Shown here one piece after another: positions 47,210 to 58,176 of a stretch of DNA of 60,000 nucleotides. Under the pieces are notes generated by a model that did not search any database, was not told where the DNA came from, and saw nothing but the letters and a program-made list of their open reading frames with translations. Made by a program: the position numbers and the translations under genes. The stretch's first letter is position 1, and each line of letters starts with the position of its first letter. This stretch comes from Takakia lepidozioides (taxonomy: Eukaryota > Streptophyta > Takakiopsida > Takakiales > Takakiaceae). Location of the stretch: positions 8,806,001 through 8,866,000 of the forward strand of contig CM060731.1 in the NCBI GenBank assembly GCA_030704615.1, given 5' to 3'.

Positions 47210-47524
47210 TGATAAAGAAGAAGAATACAAGCACGAAGCTCACAATCTGAAGCATAAACTAAATCATTATAACCTCATCACTCAAATACAAGTCAAGCCA
47301 AGTGCACCCCACGCCATGGGGAATCCACACTACGGCCCATAGCTAGGCGCGGTGAGGCTCAACTCGAGAAAGATGAGCCTTCCGCGCTTGCCGTGAAGAT
47401 AACCACTCCAGGGCCTAAATCTGCCTTGACCCCTGGATTGACACTTGGGCCAATCCCAAATGTCAATATGTAAAAGCTAGCTATTTCCTAGCTAGTTTCA
47501 CACTAGTGGTAAAATAACTTGACA
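47210..47524 (-). repeat. 5' LTR of the gypsy element
   Basis: 315 bases matching 37799-38115 with a handful of differences. It is upstream of the leader on the element's sense strand. The CACTAGTCCA-rich repeat that accompanies the 3' LTR is absent here. Confidence 0.88.
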
Positions 47525-48469
47525 GCTTATTTGACGGGGTGCCCATTCACTCTCCTCTCATGTATCTTTTGTTCACACAACAGCCGGGGGCTCCTACTCA
47601 TCGTTATTCTGGATGCAATACGTATCGGATCATGCGTGTTACATGTCTGATGGTGTTATATGACTGCGTCCATGTGCTATGGTTTCACACAGGGGTTCAC
47701 GGTTTTTTTCTTTCTCAATACATGGTGGCTTGGTAGACGGTTTAGTAATGGAGGTTTAGATGGGGTTGACATATTTGATGGGTTACGTGGATGTTGCGCT
47801 CGCAAAGCCACATAGGCTAGGGTTACATGGGTGGGGCGTTACGTTGGGGGATGCTAGAGTGTGAGCCCAGGAAAGAAACCCATTGCCCGCAAAACGTCTT
47901 CATCCATAATTACCCTGCAACCGCAAACAGAAACCCCAACCTTGTCAGCCTAGGGACCCACCTCAACCCCAACAGTGACCTCGTCATCCCGCCCTGTGCA
48001 TGATACTGCGCACTGACATCATCCATGGGACCATCCATGCATGGAACATTCATCCACAGTGCACATCCAATCTGGCTTCATCCATCCAAAAACATTCATC
48101 CTCCATCCATCCAACCAAATATTGGTGTGATGGCATATGTCCCATGACTATCTACTGGACTATGCACATATTCATCTCTATTGAAAAACTTTTATTGAAT
48201 GCACACGGTTGAATTGGAGAGCAATGTTTAGAAGGAAAACACTTTCAAATTCGTAGGACGCGGGGGAGAGAATGTTTCAATTCAGGGATGTGAATTTCAT
48301 TGTAGTCCGTGCTCATTACAACGGATGGTGGGAAAGAAATGGTGGTGCAACGGAAAAACGGAGAGTGTTCCCCTCATGTTCCATAAATGAATGCCCTCAA
48401 GTACATCCGTAGGTGGTGTCAACACTGCTACTGCTACCACTGGAATCTGTTGTACTGCTAGAAGTACTG
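47525..48469. other. No gene seen; 3' flank of the ParB/methylase-like gene
   Basis: No coding match. From 48397 to 48469 one minus-strand frame stays open with a Ser/Thr-rich run encoded by imperfect trinucleotide repeats (48412-48480), but it lies beyond the stop of the methylase-like reading frame. Confidence 0.4.
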
Positions 48470-49051
48470 CTACCACCTGAGTAGGCCAGTGAAAATATCT
48501 GCATCTCCTTCCATACCAAACAAGTGCATGTCCCCTGATTTGCAAGCATGGTAAGAAGCGCCTGCAAGAGACAAAATGATGGAATTATACTTTTAGAATA
48601 TTGAGTAAAAGTGCAGAAGGAAAGAATCGATGACAAAGGCAAGAAGAGAAACCTGTGCCCAGAGTGAGATCTATGATGCGGGCCCCTGGCCGAGAACAAC
48701 TCTCAATGATCGTTTGGATAAAAGCCGGGCTTTTTTCACGGGCCCCTCTCCAAGGCGTTTCTATTTGGCTTTCGCAAACATATGTTGGAGTCCACATAGT
48801 TGTAGTGCATGTCATCGACGACAGGATCGAACCTCTCGTTTATGAAACATCCTCCCCCATGAAGTTCGAACTCCACCACTGTGGTGGGAGTCGACAGTGG
48901 ATGTACCCTCACGAGACAGACGGCCTCAAATAGACGGGTCTGCGATGAAGAGGTCAATAATTAGTGAGGATGTTTCAGCACATCTGGGTGGGAGTGCAGA
49001 CCCATTCCGGATGGAACGGGTTTAGAGTCATTGCTCCTGCACCGCCATAAC

Positions 49052-49071
49052 TGAGTGCGCTGAAGCACTCA
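49052..49071. repeat. Palindromic 20-mer, isolated copy
   Basis: TGAGTGC and GCACTCA arms around a 6-base centre, in the gap between the probable exons ending at 49,157 and starting at 48,939. Same family as the array at 52.2-53.5 kb. Confidence 0.85.
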
Positions 49072-50306
49072 ATTCAGGCAGTGCGAACCGCATGACTTCA
49101 TACCAGTCAACAGTGGAAGTTCAACAGAAAGGCATAAAAAAAGTATTGAAACGTACCTTCTGCCTTGGGAAATCCCCCTTCGTCAGATATAGGTTGTTGA
49201 CACAATTCTAGGTCTTGATAATCCGCATCCCCGAGGCTTTCGAGTAGCTTGCCAGCTCCCCGGCGACATCTCATCGTGACAGATTGTATGATAACAAGAA
49301 CCCCTGCATCGGAAAGGAAAAACTTGCAAAAGGAAAATACCCAACTCCAATACCTCTCGTCAAATTTGTTCCATGTTGGGCAGGTGTTACTGGGCAGAAT
49401 ATCCAGGACTGGATGCCCGTCCGGAATGTCCACAATAACCATCTCCGAAGCAAAACGGTTTCAGTGCACCATTCACCCAAGATTCCTTCCCCCTCCATGC
49501 CTGCAAGCAATATAGCGTGTAAGAAGGGGAAGATGTTTTATAAGCGACCTTTCTGATCCGAGTAAAAAATTAACAAAGAAAACAAAACACAAACACGTGC
49601 ATGATAATTGCTTACCGATTGGAGAAAAACACATAGCTTGTCCCAAGTATTGGAAGGATCACCACTGTAACTTGACTTCCTTGTCTCCATCATGGCTAGG
49701 AACCCGTCGTTTACCAGCTCGCACGTGCCCGGAAAAATGATTCTAGATGGGTGCTCCATTGCATCGTAGGGCTCTTTAAGACCCTTCTTCTTTCGGTCAG
49801 GCTTTCTGGCTGGGGGTGGGGTCTGCACTGGCCCCGGTTGCACCGCGGACTCCATCTCATTCTCATTCGGAGTGGTTTTCTGCCCCTTTACCTTCCCTTT
49901 CCCCTTGTCCTTTCTAGGCTTGACTGGCGTATTCTGTGCAAGAGGCTCTTTCTCAGCCAATATCCTCAAGTTTTCTCATGCAAACTCCTTCTCCGTTAGA
50001 GGGGCCAAGGCTCTGCATTGTCGTTTTGATTTCGGGTCACAAGCTCAGACCAAGGGCATCCAGACCGTGGGGATATCCATATACCAGCAGCAGTCTCGAA
50101 GATGCGAGGTCTCGTAATCCTTCAAAATCCCTGCAGTGTACATTGTCTGAGCGTTGGATGGATCATACCATAGGTCAATAAAGTGCGGGTGTCGACTCAG
50201 GTTATTGCCTGGAATGAGAACGTTCTTGATGTACCTACACAATCAAAACAAAGGGAATATTAGTGAGTGGGGAAAGTGTGAGATAATAGTTTAAGGACCC
50301 CTTGAC

Positions 50307-50465
50307 TGTGTGCGCCAGCGCACTCAATTTTGGTCTGTCCACCCAGGCCCTACTTACAAGCCAGAGCATATGTGGTTCAGTACAGGATCGGATATTCGTA
50401 TGTAGAATGAAAGCTTGGGAGACACAGAAGTGCCCACCCCTTTACTGAGTGCGTCAGCGCACACA
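50307..50465. repeat. Two palindromic 20-mers
   Basis: Copies at 50307-50326 (TGTGTGCGCCAGCGCACTCA) and 50446-50465 (TGAGTGCGTCAGCGCACACA), both followed by CAATTTTGG-like context, in an intron of the ParB-like gene between probable exons 5 and 6. Confidence 0.85.
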
Positions 50466-52229
50466 ATTTTGGGACTGTTTATTCAAAAGAGCAGGGCTGC
50501 AACGAAATCGAAACTTCGTGAGACAGACGTAGTCTTCTAGAGTATCCGTCGGTGGAGTCATAGTTATCTTGTAATCGTTCAGCTGCTTCTCCAGCACCAG
50601 CTGTGCCCGAGCCTCTATCTGCGCAAGAACAGTTCTACAATTCAGAGAAAAGATGTTTAAGAAGAGTAAGTGACTTTTCCCAGTGCAATGCAGATTTGCA
50701 GTGGAATGGAAAGGGGAGAGGAAAAAACCTGTGCCCAGTACGTGGCTTTGTGCAGCCACATATCGAGAACATGGTCACTGAATTGCTTTATGACTCATGT
50801 TTCCTTGTTCTTCTCACTCTTCAGAAAGCAGTGGTTATCTTTCACTGTCGGGTCGGCGTTCCAAATCTCAAGCCATTTCACTTTCACCTCTGGCTCCACT
50901 ACGGCAGTGGACAGGCGATGAAGCTTCTCCTGCATCATTTCGGGCTTGGTGTTCACGTTCCAGTGGATCCTGACCTGATTCAAGAACTTTGGGCCAAAAG
51001 CAGGGTCGGCTATTCTGAGTTGTTTCACGAACGCGCTCATGTAGTGCCTCTTCGCCACCTCCATCTCTTTGTTCATAGATTCTTCCACTCCTTTTGAGGA
51101 TCGTTCCCCTGGGTCTTTTTTTGCATAGTACTCTGCTTTCCCTTTCTCTCCAGCCTCCGCAATCTCTTGCTGAACATTCCAGTATACAACTTAGTAGTCA
51201 ACTGGTTTTATGAATGAACAAGTAGACAGAGCTAGGGAATGAATACTTACAGCATACATGTAGTCACAGAAAGCCTCCCTGGTGAGCTTGTACCATGTGT
51301 CGGCGGATTTGGAGGTCTCGCACTTCTTGTAAGCCTCAACACTGATAAGGTTTTTGAAGGTGACCAGTGGCATTTGGCCCACCTTTTGTATCCTAAATAG
51401 AGTGTGGACCAAATTCGTCGTCACGTTTGCACTTTCGGTTCCCCTGCAGTCCCACACAAACACTATGACTTCCTCCTTCACCAGGAAATACAAAACAGAC
51501 AGAACAAATCGGAGAATTCTGATGGCATGAAGGGTGAGCATTATACTTACTTGTTGATGTCATGCATAGCCGTCAGAAGTGTTGTGACGTTTCCTTCGGA
51601 TCCAGCACCATGGACGCCACAAGGTAGTGCCAGTCCTCGTCTGTGCTGTGATATTTGTTTATGACGTTCATCCAGGCCATGAAGCGGTGATTGCCATCCC
51701 AAATATGAAACATTTTCCCGGAGAACACTTGTGTGGACAGTCTCCTCGAAATCTGGGCTTCAAACTCCTCGTTTACTTCTCGCCATATTGGATCCCAGCT
51801 TTTCACAATTGACTCGTCCACCAAGACCTCCTGTCCACTGGCATCGCACAATGACACGTAAAACACTGGAGACCCCTCTATGTATCCGTGACTAAAATCC
51901 TGCTCCAACTTGGACACATCCCCGGTCAGGGCAGGTCGAACGATTGGCATTGATATTAGGCGGCAGAGAGGGATCATAATCTTGCCTCCAGGTACCTGCA
52001 TAGACTTGATCACCTGCGCGGAATTGACCTTCTGGTACATGAGGACCTTTGCCGCTCTTTCTTCGTAGAAAGGATCGTCTTCTTCAACAGGCTTCTCAGT
52101 CACTGCCTCCTCCTGTTGCTGCTGCTTCTCAGGCTGCAATCCTTTTCTTTTCCTCCCCTGCACCTCCCACAATTACAGCCTTTTCGTCATTCCACATCTA
52201 CATTTTCCTGATCTGGCACCTACAAGAAT

Positions 52230-53523
52230 TGAGTGCGGTGGCGCACTCACTTTCGAGACTCACAAAGGATCGGAACATACAAACATCAGTTCTCCAAAAC
52301 TACACATATAACCCTCATTTCCTGTCAATCGGAATTGAGTGTGGTGGCGCATTCATTTCTTGGACACCTTCCATGACATCTATGAAATTATGTTCATTGC
52401 AGGCACTCCATCTCTACTCAGTCAATGGCTCCTTTGTCACTTCCTCTTCCACATTGTGTGCTTCATTCTAGAGGCAGAAACTGAGTGCGCCACCACACTC
52501 AAAACTGTACAAATATATATTCAGTTAAAAACCGGATTCAAAATCAACTTCGACTTACATACTGTCTTCAAATATCTGCGAGTCCACTGTTAAAATTGAG
52601 TGCGCCACCACACTCAGTTTCCAGGGTGTTCTGATGTTCGCCCCATAACTAAAAAAGAATGCTTTCCAATTTTCACAATCATTTTCACTTTGTAGTTCAT
52701 CTCAGACATCATCAAATCAACCATCTAAAGGTGCTCAAAAAACTGAGTGCGGTGGCGCACTCATTTCTGGGAGCCCTTAACCTACTTTCTCTTTCGAGCA
52801 CACCAGGGTCTTTACCTCTGTCCACGAAGATGGTCGACCTCACCTCAGAACTGAGTGCGACACCGCACTCAGTTTCAAGGTTATCGTTTCTGTCTATCTG
52901 AAAACTCAAAAGAGATCTCGATTTGAATGAAACACACTTTCTAACTTTCGTTTCACCTCTCTCATAAGCAAACTGACCATTCTATGGTGATCCAAAATTG
53001 AGTGCGGTGGCGCACTCAGTTCTGGGAGCCATTAAATCTGTCTGCCTACTTCTGTTTTGAGTTCATTGGGGTCTTCACGTTTGTCCAAAAACATTTGTCG
53101 ATCACACCTCTGAACTGTGTGCGCCAACGCACTCAGTTTCCAAGTTAGACTTAATGTGATTCTCAGAACTCATAAGAGATCTCACTATGGAATAAACGCA
53201 CTTTCTATCTACCGTTCACCTCAGGCAATAGCAACTCAATGATTCCATGGAGCTTAGAAACTGAGTGCGGTGGCGCACTCAGTTCAGGGTGGCTACTCCA
53301 CTGTCTCTTGGACCTAAACTGTGAACATCACCTTCCTCTTTCCCTAATGCCCAAGTGATCACCCAGCATCCAGTTGAAATGAGTGCGCCACCGCACTCAG
53401 TTTCCCCTTGTCCCTCTCAGGGTTCCGTTTCAGATCCTGCTGCCTCTAAGACTTTCTTATTCACCTCGGCCTACAATGGAAGTGATAGAGCTCCCCTCAA
53501 AACTGAGTGCGGTGCCGCACCCA
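52230..53523. repeat. Array of eleven palindromic 20-mers in a roughly 260-bp higher-order repeat
   Basis: Starts are at 52230, 52336, 52482, 52597, 52744, 52852, 52999, 53116, 53262, 53380 and 53504. The commonest form is TGAGTGCGGTGGCGCACTCA. From 52597 on, the spacings alternate 147, 108, 147, 117, 146, 118, 124. From 52744 on, the centres alternate between GGTGG-type and its approximate complement (GCCACC, GACACC, GCCAAC). The DNA between also repeats (GGGAGCC, TTCATTGGGGTCTTCAC-like, AAGAGATCTC phrases), giving about 2.5 tandem units with two palindromes each. It fills the first intron of the ParB/methylase-like gene. No protein-coding signal. Confidence 0.9.
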
Positions 53524-54008
53524 ATTTTCAGGGGATCTCTCGTATCCTGTCTATGCACTTGGTATGACAGTCAAGCGACATTTATGCAGTTTGGGAGAAG
53601 GATTACCCTGGGTTTCATGACACCACTTCCCGATGCATCTTCTTGTTGCGTCCTCACAACTTCCCTTGGTGTCGCTTCTTTCTCACCGACGGTGGTGGTG
53701 TCGATGTCCATGTCATGCACAATGGTCTCCGTGGCAGTCTCCTCCCCTTCCCTTCTTCCCTCCATTTCAGGCTGGCCCGCCTCTGTGATCTGTTCTGATT
53801 CGTGGGTTGACGTATCCTGTGCAACCTGCTGATCATCAGCATTTTGCACATTGCGCAACTTTCTCATTCTGACTCGCGCGTTTTTCCTCTCTCTCGCACT
53901 CGTGAAGAACAGGGACTGTCTTCTACGTCTTCTTACTATGTCTTCTCTCTCACTCCCGCAGCTCTCCAGCTTGACTAACAACAATAGAGAAAGTAAGGAA
54001 CCCTCCAA

Positions 54009-54436
54009 AGCCGTCAGTTATGCATGTGGTTAAGGACGTGCGTGTCTACCTTCTAACCCCCCAAATGGATCGATCTCACTGGCTGCGGTTTATTGGGCGC
54101 CCCTAATGCCATCAATAAGGCCGTTTTCTTCAAATGTGGATGTTTTGTGATTTAAATGAAATATTGCGCACATGAGGCATGCCATCGCCCTATCATACAC
54201 GGATTTTTCCTTCTTCAAAATGAAAACATACATAACGTCAGGAACGCCATGTCCGCGTTCATCTGGCGTCGGATATTTCCCGGGTTTGGCACTCAATGCA
54301 CTGTCCGGGTTCACGTTGCAGCCTACAGGAATATGGTTTCATATGACGTTCATGGTTTAGCTATCCTTAAAACGATTACTTCGTAATCGTTTCTGAAAGC
54401 ATACCGTCGGACAACCTCTGTTGCATGTCTTAGGAA
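54009..54436. other. Spacer with a strong hairpin
   Basis: Between the ParB-like gene start and the RT gene. At 54370-54392 the arms AAACGATTAC and GTAATCGTTT form a perfect 10-bp stem with a 3-base loop. It could be a terminator-like fold or a transposon end; no partner was found. Confidence 0.5.
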
Positions 54437-56628
54437 ATGGGCAGTAGTGTCGATAGTCTGTTTTGTCTAAGTCATAAACCAGCGGTTAACATTTGGCGGA
54501 TTCGTCCTATTGTAGTGGGGGAGGTTCTGTATCGCTTGCTGAGCCGCTCTATCTGCATCCAGTTTCGGGAGGTCTTTTCTTCTCATTTTTCTCCACATCA
54601 GTTTGGGGTCGCTATTTCGGGAGGTTGTGAAGCGGTGGTGCATGGGATTCGGGCTTCCCTTGACCTTCATCCAGACTGGGTCGTCCTTTAGGTGGATGTG
54701 ACCAACGCCTTCAACACGGTGTCCAGATCAACAATATTTCAAGAACTGCGATCAGCCGGCGGCGCATGCCATCAACTCATTCCCTTTGTGAGATTGTTTT
54801 ATGCTTCCTCCACCCCTTTGTTTTACAGTCATCACACCCGTACCGGAGATCTTTCTATAATCCAGTCCGAAGTAGGAACCCGTCAGGGCGATCCATTAGG
54901 GGGACCTCTTTTTGCTTTTGTCCACTTCCGAGCCCTTCGCTCATCTGCGCAAGCCTTCCAATCTTGTATATTTCCTTCTATTGCTGATGATACCCACATC
55001 ACTGGCCCTCCCACTCATATCATTTTGGCTTTCCATCACTTTGCTACCCAACTTCACTCTCTTGGGCTCACTGTTCAACCTCGCAAATCCACAGTTTGGT
55101 CACCCTCTGGTCTGCCTTCAGATTTCGTGCCCCCTGTTGACTTTGTAGCACCATCTGAGGGTATTCGAGTGTTAGGTGTTCCCTTTGGTAGTACCCCTTA
55201 CACAACATCTTTCTTCCAAGACGCTTTGCTACATGATACAAGCCATATAGAGCTTCTTCCCAAACTAGGCGATATGCAGGTAGCCCATGGCATTCTCACC
55301 AAATGCTTTTTACAGCGACCTTCTTATCTTTTGCATTGTTTCCCCCCCACTCCCCAGTTTGTGGAGCTTCTGTCTTCTTTTGATACGACTATTATGGGGG
55401 TTTTTGGTCGTCTATTAGGCCCAGGTGCATTTGATAGTGAGCAGGGGCCATTGGCATGTCGTCAGGCTACCCTCCCGATCTCTTCTGGAGGAGTGGGTTT
55501 ACTACCCACAGTCGTCACTGCCCTTGTTGCCTTCCTAGGTAGTTGGGCTTTAGTCGCTCCAGCCTTGGCATCTCGGTTTCTGTGTCAGCAACATCCTTTT
55601 CTCATGGAGGTGGTTGCCCACATCGACGATGGCTCTTTGTCCTTCCAGCAACATCTTCGTTCAGTGCGGGATCTCATCCCAACACCAGCACGGGCTTGTC
55701 TGCCACCCTTTGAACAGTTGGTCACTCAAGGTCTGGAGCATTTACAGGATACCATCATGGAACGCGTGCACCGACACTCATTTGTCAGTATGCTTTCCAA
55801 CGCTCCTTCAGATGCACATCGGGCCAGACTTCTCTCGTGCGTAGGGCCCGGAGCAGGCGCGTGGCTCACGGTACGACCAACCATTGCACCCTTCCGTATG
55901 TCTTCTGATGTATTTACCACCTCCCTACGAGTTCGACTGGGTCTTCCGCATCCCTCTGTGTTAGGACTACAACAGTGTGTTTGTCGCCATCTTCTCGATT
56001 CACTCGGCGTACATCTTCTTTGTTGCCCCTACAGTGGAGAACGTACTGCGACCCATGACGTCGTCCGGGATGCAGCAGCTGCGGTTGCTCGTGATGTTGG
56101 GATACATGTCATTCAAGAGCAGGTGCACATATTCCCATCGACCCACAATCACCATTCCACTCGACGACGGGTTGACATTGTTCTCTCACAGGACGGACTG
56201 CGTACATTGGCGGACGTTGTCATCGCTGATCCTACTAGGTCGGATCTCCTGCCCCGCACAGCCTCATCACAGGGAGTTGTCGCTTCAGTAGCTGTGTAGG
56301 GAAATGAGCATGACTATCCATAGACACATTCCTTCCTTTGGCAGTCAAGATCTTTGGTTGTTTGCATCATCAGTTCAACGAGTTCCTTCGCACATGTGCC
56401 CATCGTGCAGCAGAAAACAAAAGCCTTGGAAGCCCATACGCCTCTGTTCTTGTAGCTTTCTTTAGACAACGAGTTTCTGTTGTTTTGCAAAAGGCTCAAG
56501 CTCAATCGATTTTACGTTGGGCAGAGGTTGCTAGGGCGGCTTCATCTCGCCTCCCCGCACTATCTGATCCACCCTCTTTCCTGTTGTCTGACCTTCTTCA
56601 GGCGGTAGGTGATACTAGAATAGTTTGA
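54437..56628 (+). pseudogene. Reverse transcriptase without visible endonuclease (non-LTR type)
   Basis: 54437-56299 is one frame interrupted by a single TAG at 54689-54691. The RT fingers and palm are clear: IRPIVVGEVLYRLLSRSICI, HQFGVAISGGCEAVVHGIRA, VDVTNAFNTVSRSTIFQEL with the first catalytic Asp, TRQGDPLGGPLFAF, and FPSIADDTHITGPP with the catalytic Asp pair. After the stop at 56299 a shifted frame, 56338-56628, continues with IFGCLHHQFNEFLRTCAHRA and FFRQRVSVVLQKAQAQSIL, which reads as the C-terminus of the same product. No endonuclease, RNase H, LTR or poly(A) tail was found. The TAG stands where Gln would follow WVVL. It is decayed but long. Confidence 0.8.
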
Positions 56629-56828
56629 TTTATTTCTTTGTGTTAATATATCTAGCTTTACGAGCTTTGGTTGTTTCCTCTTGGGGACAGTTACACCCAT
56701 TTGTACAGTCACCCCACTTGGGTCTTTTTATAAAGCTATGCAGGGTTATAGCAAACGTCCCAGGATTCACACTTGTTGGCATACCTAGTCATCTTGAGGA
56801 AAGTGATCTTCCCAGTGCTGATCATAAC

Positions 56829-57580
56829 CAATGTTGGGAGGTTATTTATTCTTGTCTCTAATAACAGTTGGTTATCTATCCGGTTATATATATATATAAC
56901 TGCAGGAGATGAAATTTTTTAAATAACCGGTCCCGATAGGAACCGGCAGACTATACGCATACAAGTAACCAATCCCAATAGTAACTGGCGGAGGCCAAAA
57001 CTTTAAAAATTGATGTAGACAACCGGTTGGGTGTTTTCTAAGTGGACGGTTATGAATATACATATTGGGTCTAATAACCTAAGGCTATGAGTGGCGGTTA
57101 TGAGGTGTGAGTCCTTGGCTAGATTCATGAATGAGATTGCCAAGGCTTCATATATTGAAGCACATTGAAACATTATGATAGGACATTCTTTGAAATCCCC
57201 ATTGATGAGCCCAATTTATTTAGTTATTCCAGATGCATGTGTCATATATCTAAAATATATCTGCAGGCCAGCTCCATTGTACTGATGCAGGCTTGAAAAC
57301 ATATTTATGATTGATAGAAGTTTCAACTATAATTCCATATTATTTTATAAATAAATAAATAAATATACATAACCGGTTGTATAACCCTCAGTTGTAGCAA
57401 AAATGATAACCGGATTTATGGATACCGGGCCAAAAAAACATGTCACTCTTAATCGCAACCGGCAGGTTATTAGAAAGTCAATAAATTGAAGTAACCGGCC
57501 TACAAGGTTCTTTCCATATTGAGTTCCAACGTAACTGCAACCGCCTGTTAGCAAAAAATATAAATAACTGCCCAACACTG
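56829..57580. mobile_element. hAT-like MITE, AACCGG-rich family
   Basis: The left end CAATGTTGGGAGGTTATT and right end AATAACTGCCCAACACTG are imperfect inverted repeats. The flanks are ATCATAAC (56821-56828) and GTCATAAC (57581-57588), 7 of 8 matching. The interior is rich in AACCGG and its complement and has no transposase. 752 bp. Confidence 0.8.
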
Positions 57581-57588
57581 GTCATAAC

Positions 57589-58176
57589 CAGTGTTGGACT
57601 GGTATGTCCATTTTTTAATACCAGACTGGTCCTGGTGTGAAGGGTCCCACCCCTTTTTCATACCAGGTATCTATACAGGTATGAGCAACTTGGGTATGAA
57701 TCTGGTATGAGTAGTTGTACTTTGGGCTGTATAGAGTATGGTACTGGTATTGCCCTTTCTCTGTAGTGATGGGGGGGGGGTATGAGCACTGGTATGGTAT
57801 TTCTACAGCTCACCATACATAGAAATAAATATCATTTAGCACATAGCTAATTTTAATCCAAGCCGTGAAACACCAGGCAAAGTAGCACGAAACAGCAAAT
57901 GAAGTCTAAATTGCAACATGGAGCCTTGAATTAACCAAATTGTAGTACAAGGTATAACTAGCTGCACTAACATATACTCATACCTACCTCCATTCGCCAT
58001 GAACTCACCGCAATACTGGTATCAGGACCATGCTATTCCTCCATATACCCAGACTAGTACGTGTATCACGTGGGTACACTGGTTCTTTCATACCCGACTT
58101 TAGTATGTTCTTCAGTATATATATTCATACCTGTATTCCATACCTAGGTTAAACCAGGTATACCAGTCCAACACTG
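57589..58176. mobile_element. hAT-like MITE, ACTGGTATG-rich family
   Basis: The left end CAGTGTTGGACTGGTATG and right end TACCAGTCCAACACTG are inverted repeats. The flanks GTCATAAC (57581-57588) and GTCATAAA (58177-58184) match at 7 of 8. The interior carries many TACCAG/CTGGTA words, as in the 7162-7890 element. 588 bp, no coding capacity. Confidence 0.85.

Larger units (their letters stand above)
37799..47524 (-). mobile_element. Ty3/gypsy LTR retrotransposon with methyltransferase and PHD finger, decayed
   Basis: Direct repeats 37799-38115 and 47210-47524 (TG...CA ends, in plus view) bound a 9.7-kb unit whose genes all read on the minus strand. The order is Gag, protease, C5 methyltransferase, RT, RNase H, integrase, PHD finger. 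The integrase-last order is that of Ty3/gypsy. No target-site duplication is visible at the outer ends (CACAA against GCTTA). Several frameshifts and nonsense codons show this copy is dead, though every domain is still readable. A 2.3-kb non-coding leader precedes Gag. Confidence 0.9.
48470..54008 (-). pseudogene. ParB-N-like domain plus DNA-methylase-like domain, multi-exon gene, partly broken
   Basis: Probable exons (plus view): 53607-54008 (Met at 53867 is an alternative start), 51590-52157, 51251-51475, about 50835-51169, about 50480-50645, 49616-50234, about 49157-49500, 48653-48939 and 48470-48561. Exon 1 joins exon 2 in frame through an AT-hook-like KPRGRKRKG. Exon 2 resembles a ParB N-terminal domain: KIMIPLCRLISMPIVRPALT, then FHIWDGNHRFMAWMNV, then LVASMVLD. 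The last three exons resemble an amino-methyltransferase of beta order. A degenerate motif IV (VIVDIPDG where DPPY is usual) precedes a downstream motif X/I block (KSPAFIQTIIESCSRPG, ARIIDLTLGTG) and GMEGDADIFTGLLRW. Damage includes frameshifts near 51,588, 49,440 and 48,745, and in-frame TGA codons near 50,055 and 49,980. Several splice phases do not match. The middle exons are unrecognised. Confidence 0.55.

Noticed and set aside
37794-47529. Target-site duplication for the gypsy element
   Set aside because: The 5-mers outside the LTRs (CACAA and GCTTA) do not match, and the 3' side is complicated by the 170-bp repeat.
49970-50070. TGA read as Trp or selenocysteine in the ParB-like gene
   Set aside because: Frameshifts elsewhere in the same gene point to decay or wrong exon bounds; nothing suggests recoding.
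52230-53523. CRISPR-like array of regularly spaced repeats
   Set aside because: The intervals between repeats are themselves similar to one another, the repeats are degenerate palindromes with alternating centres, and the context is a spliced eukaryotic gene with no cas genes.
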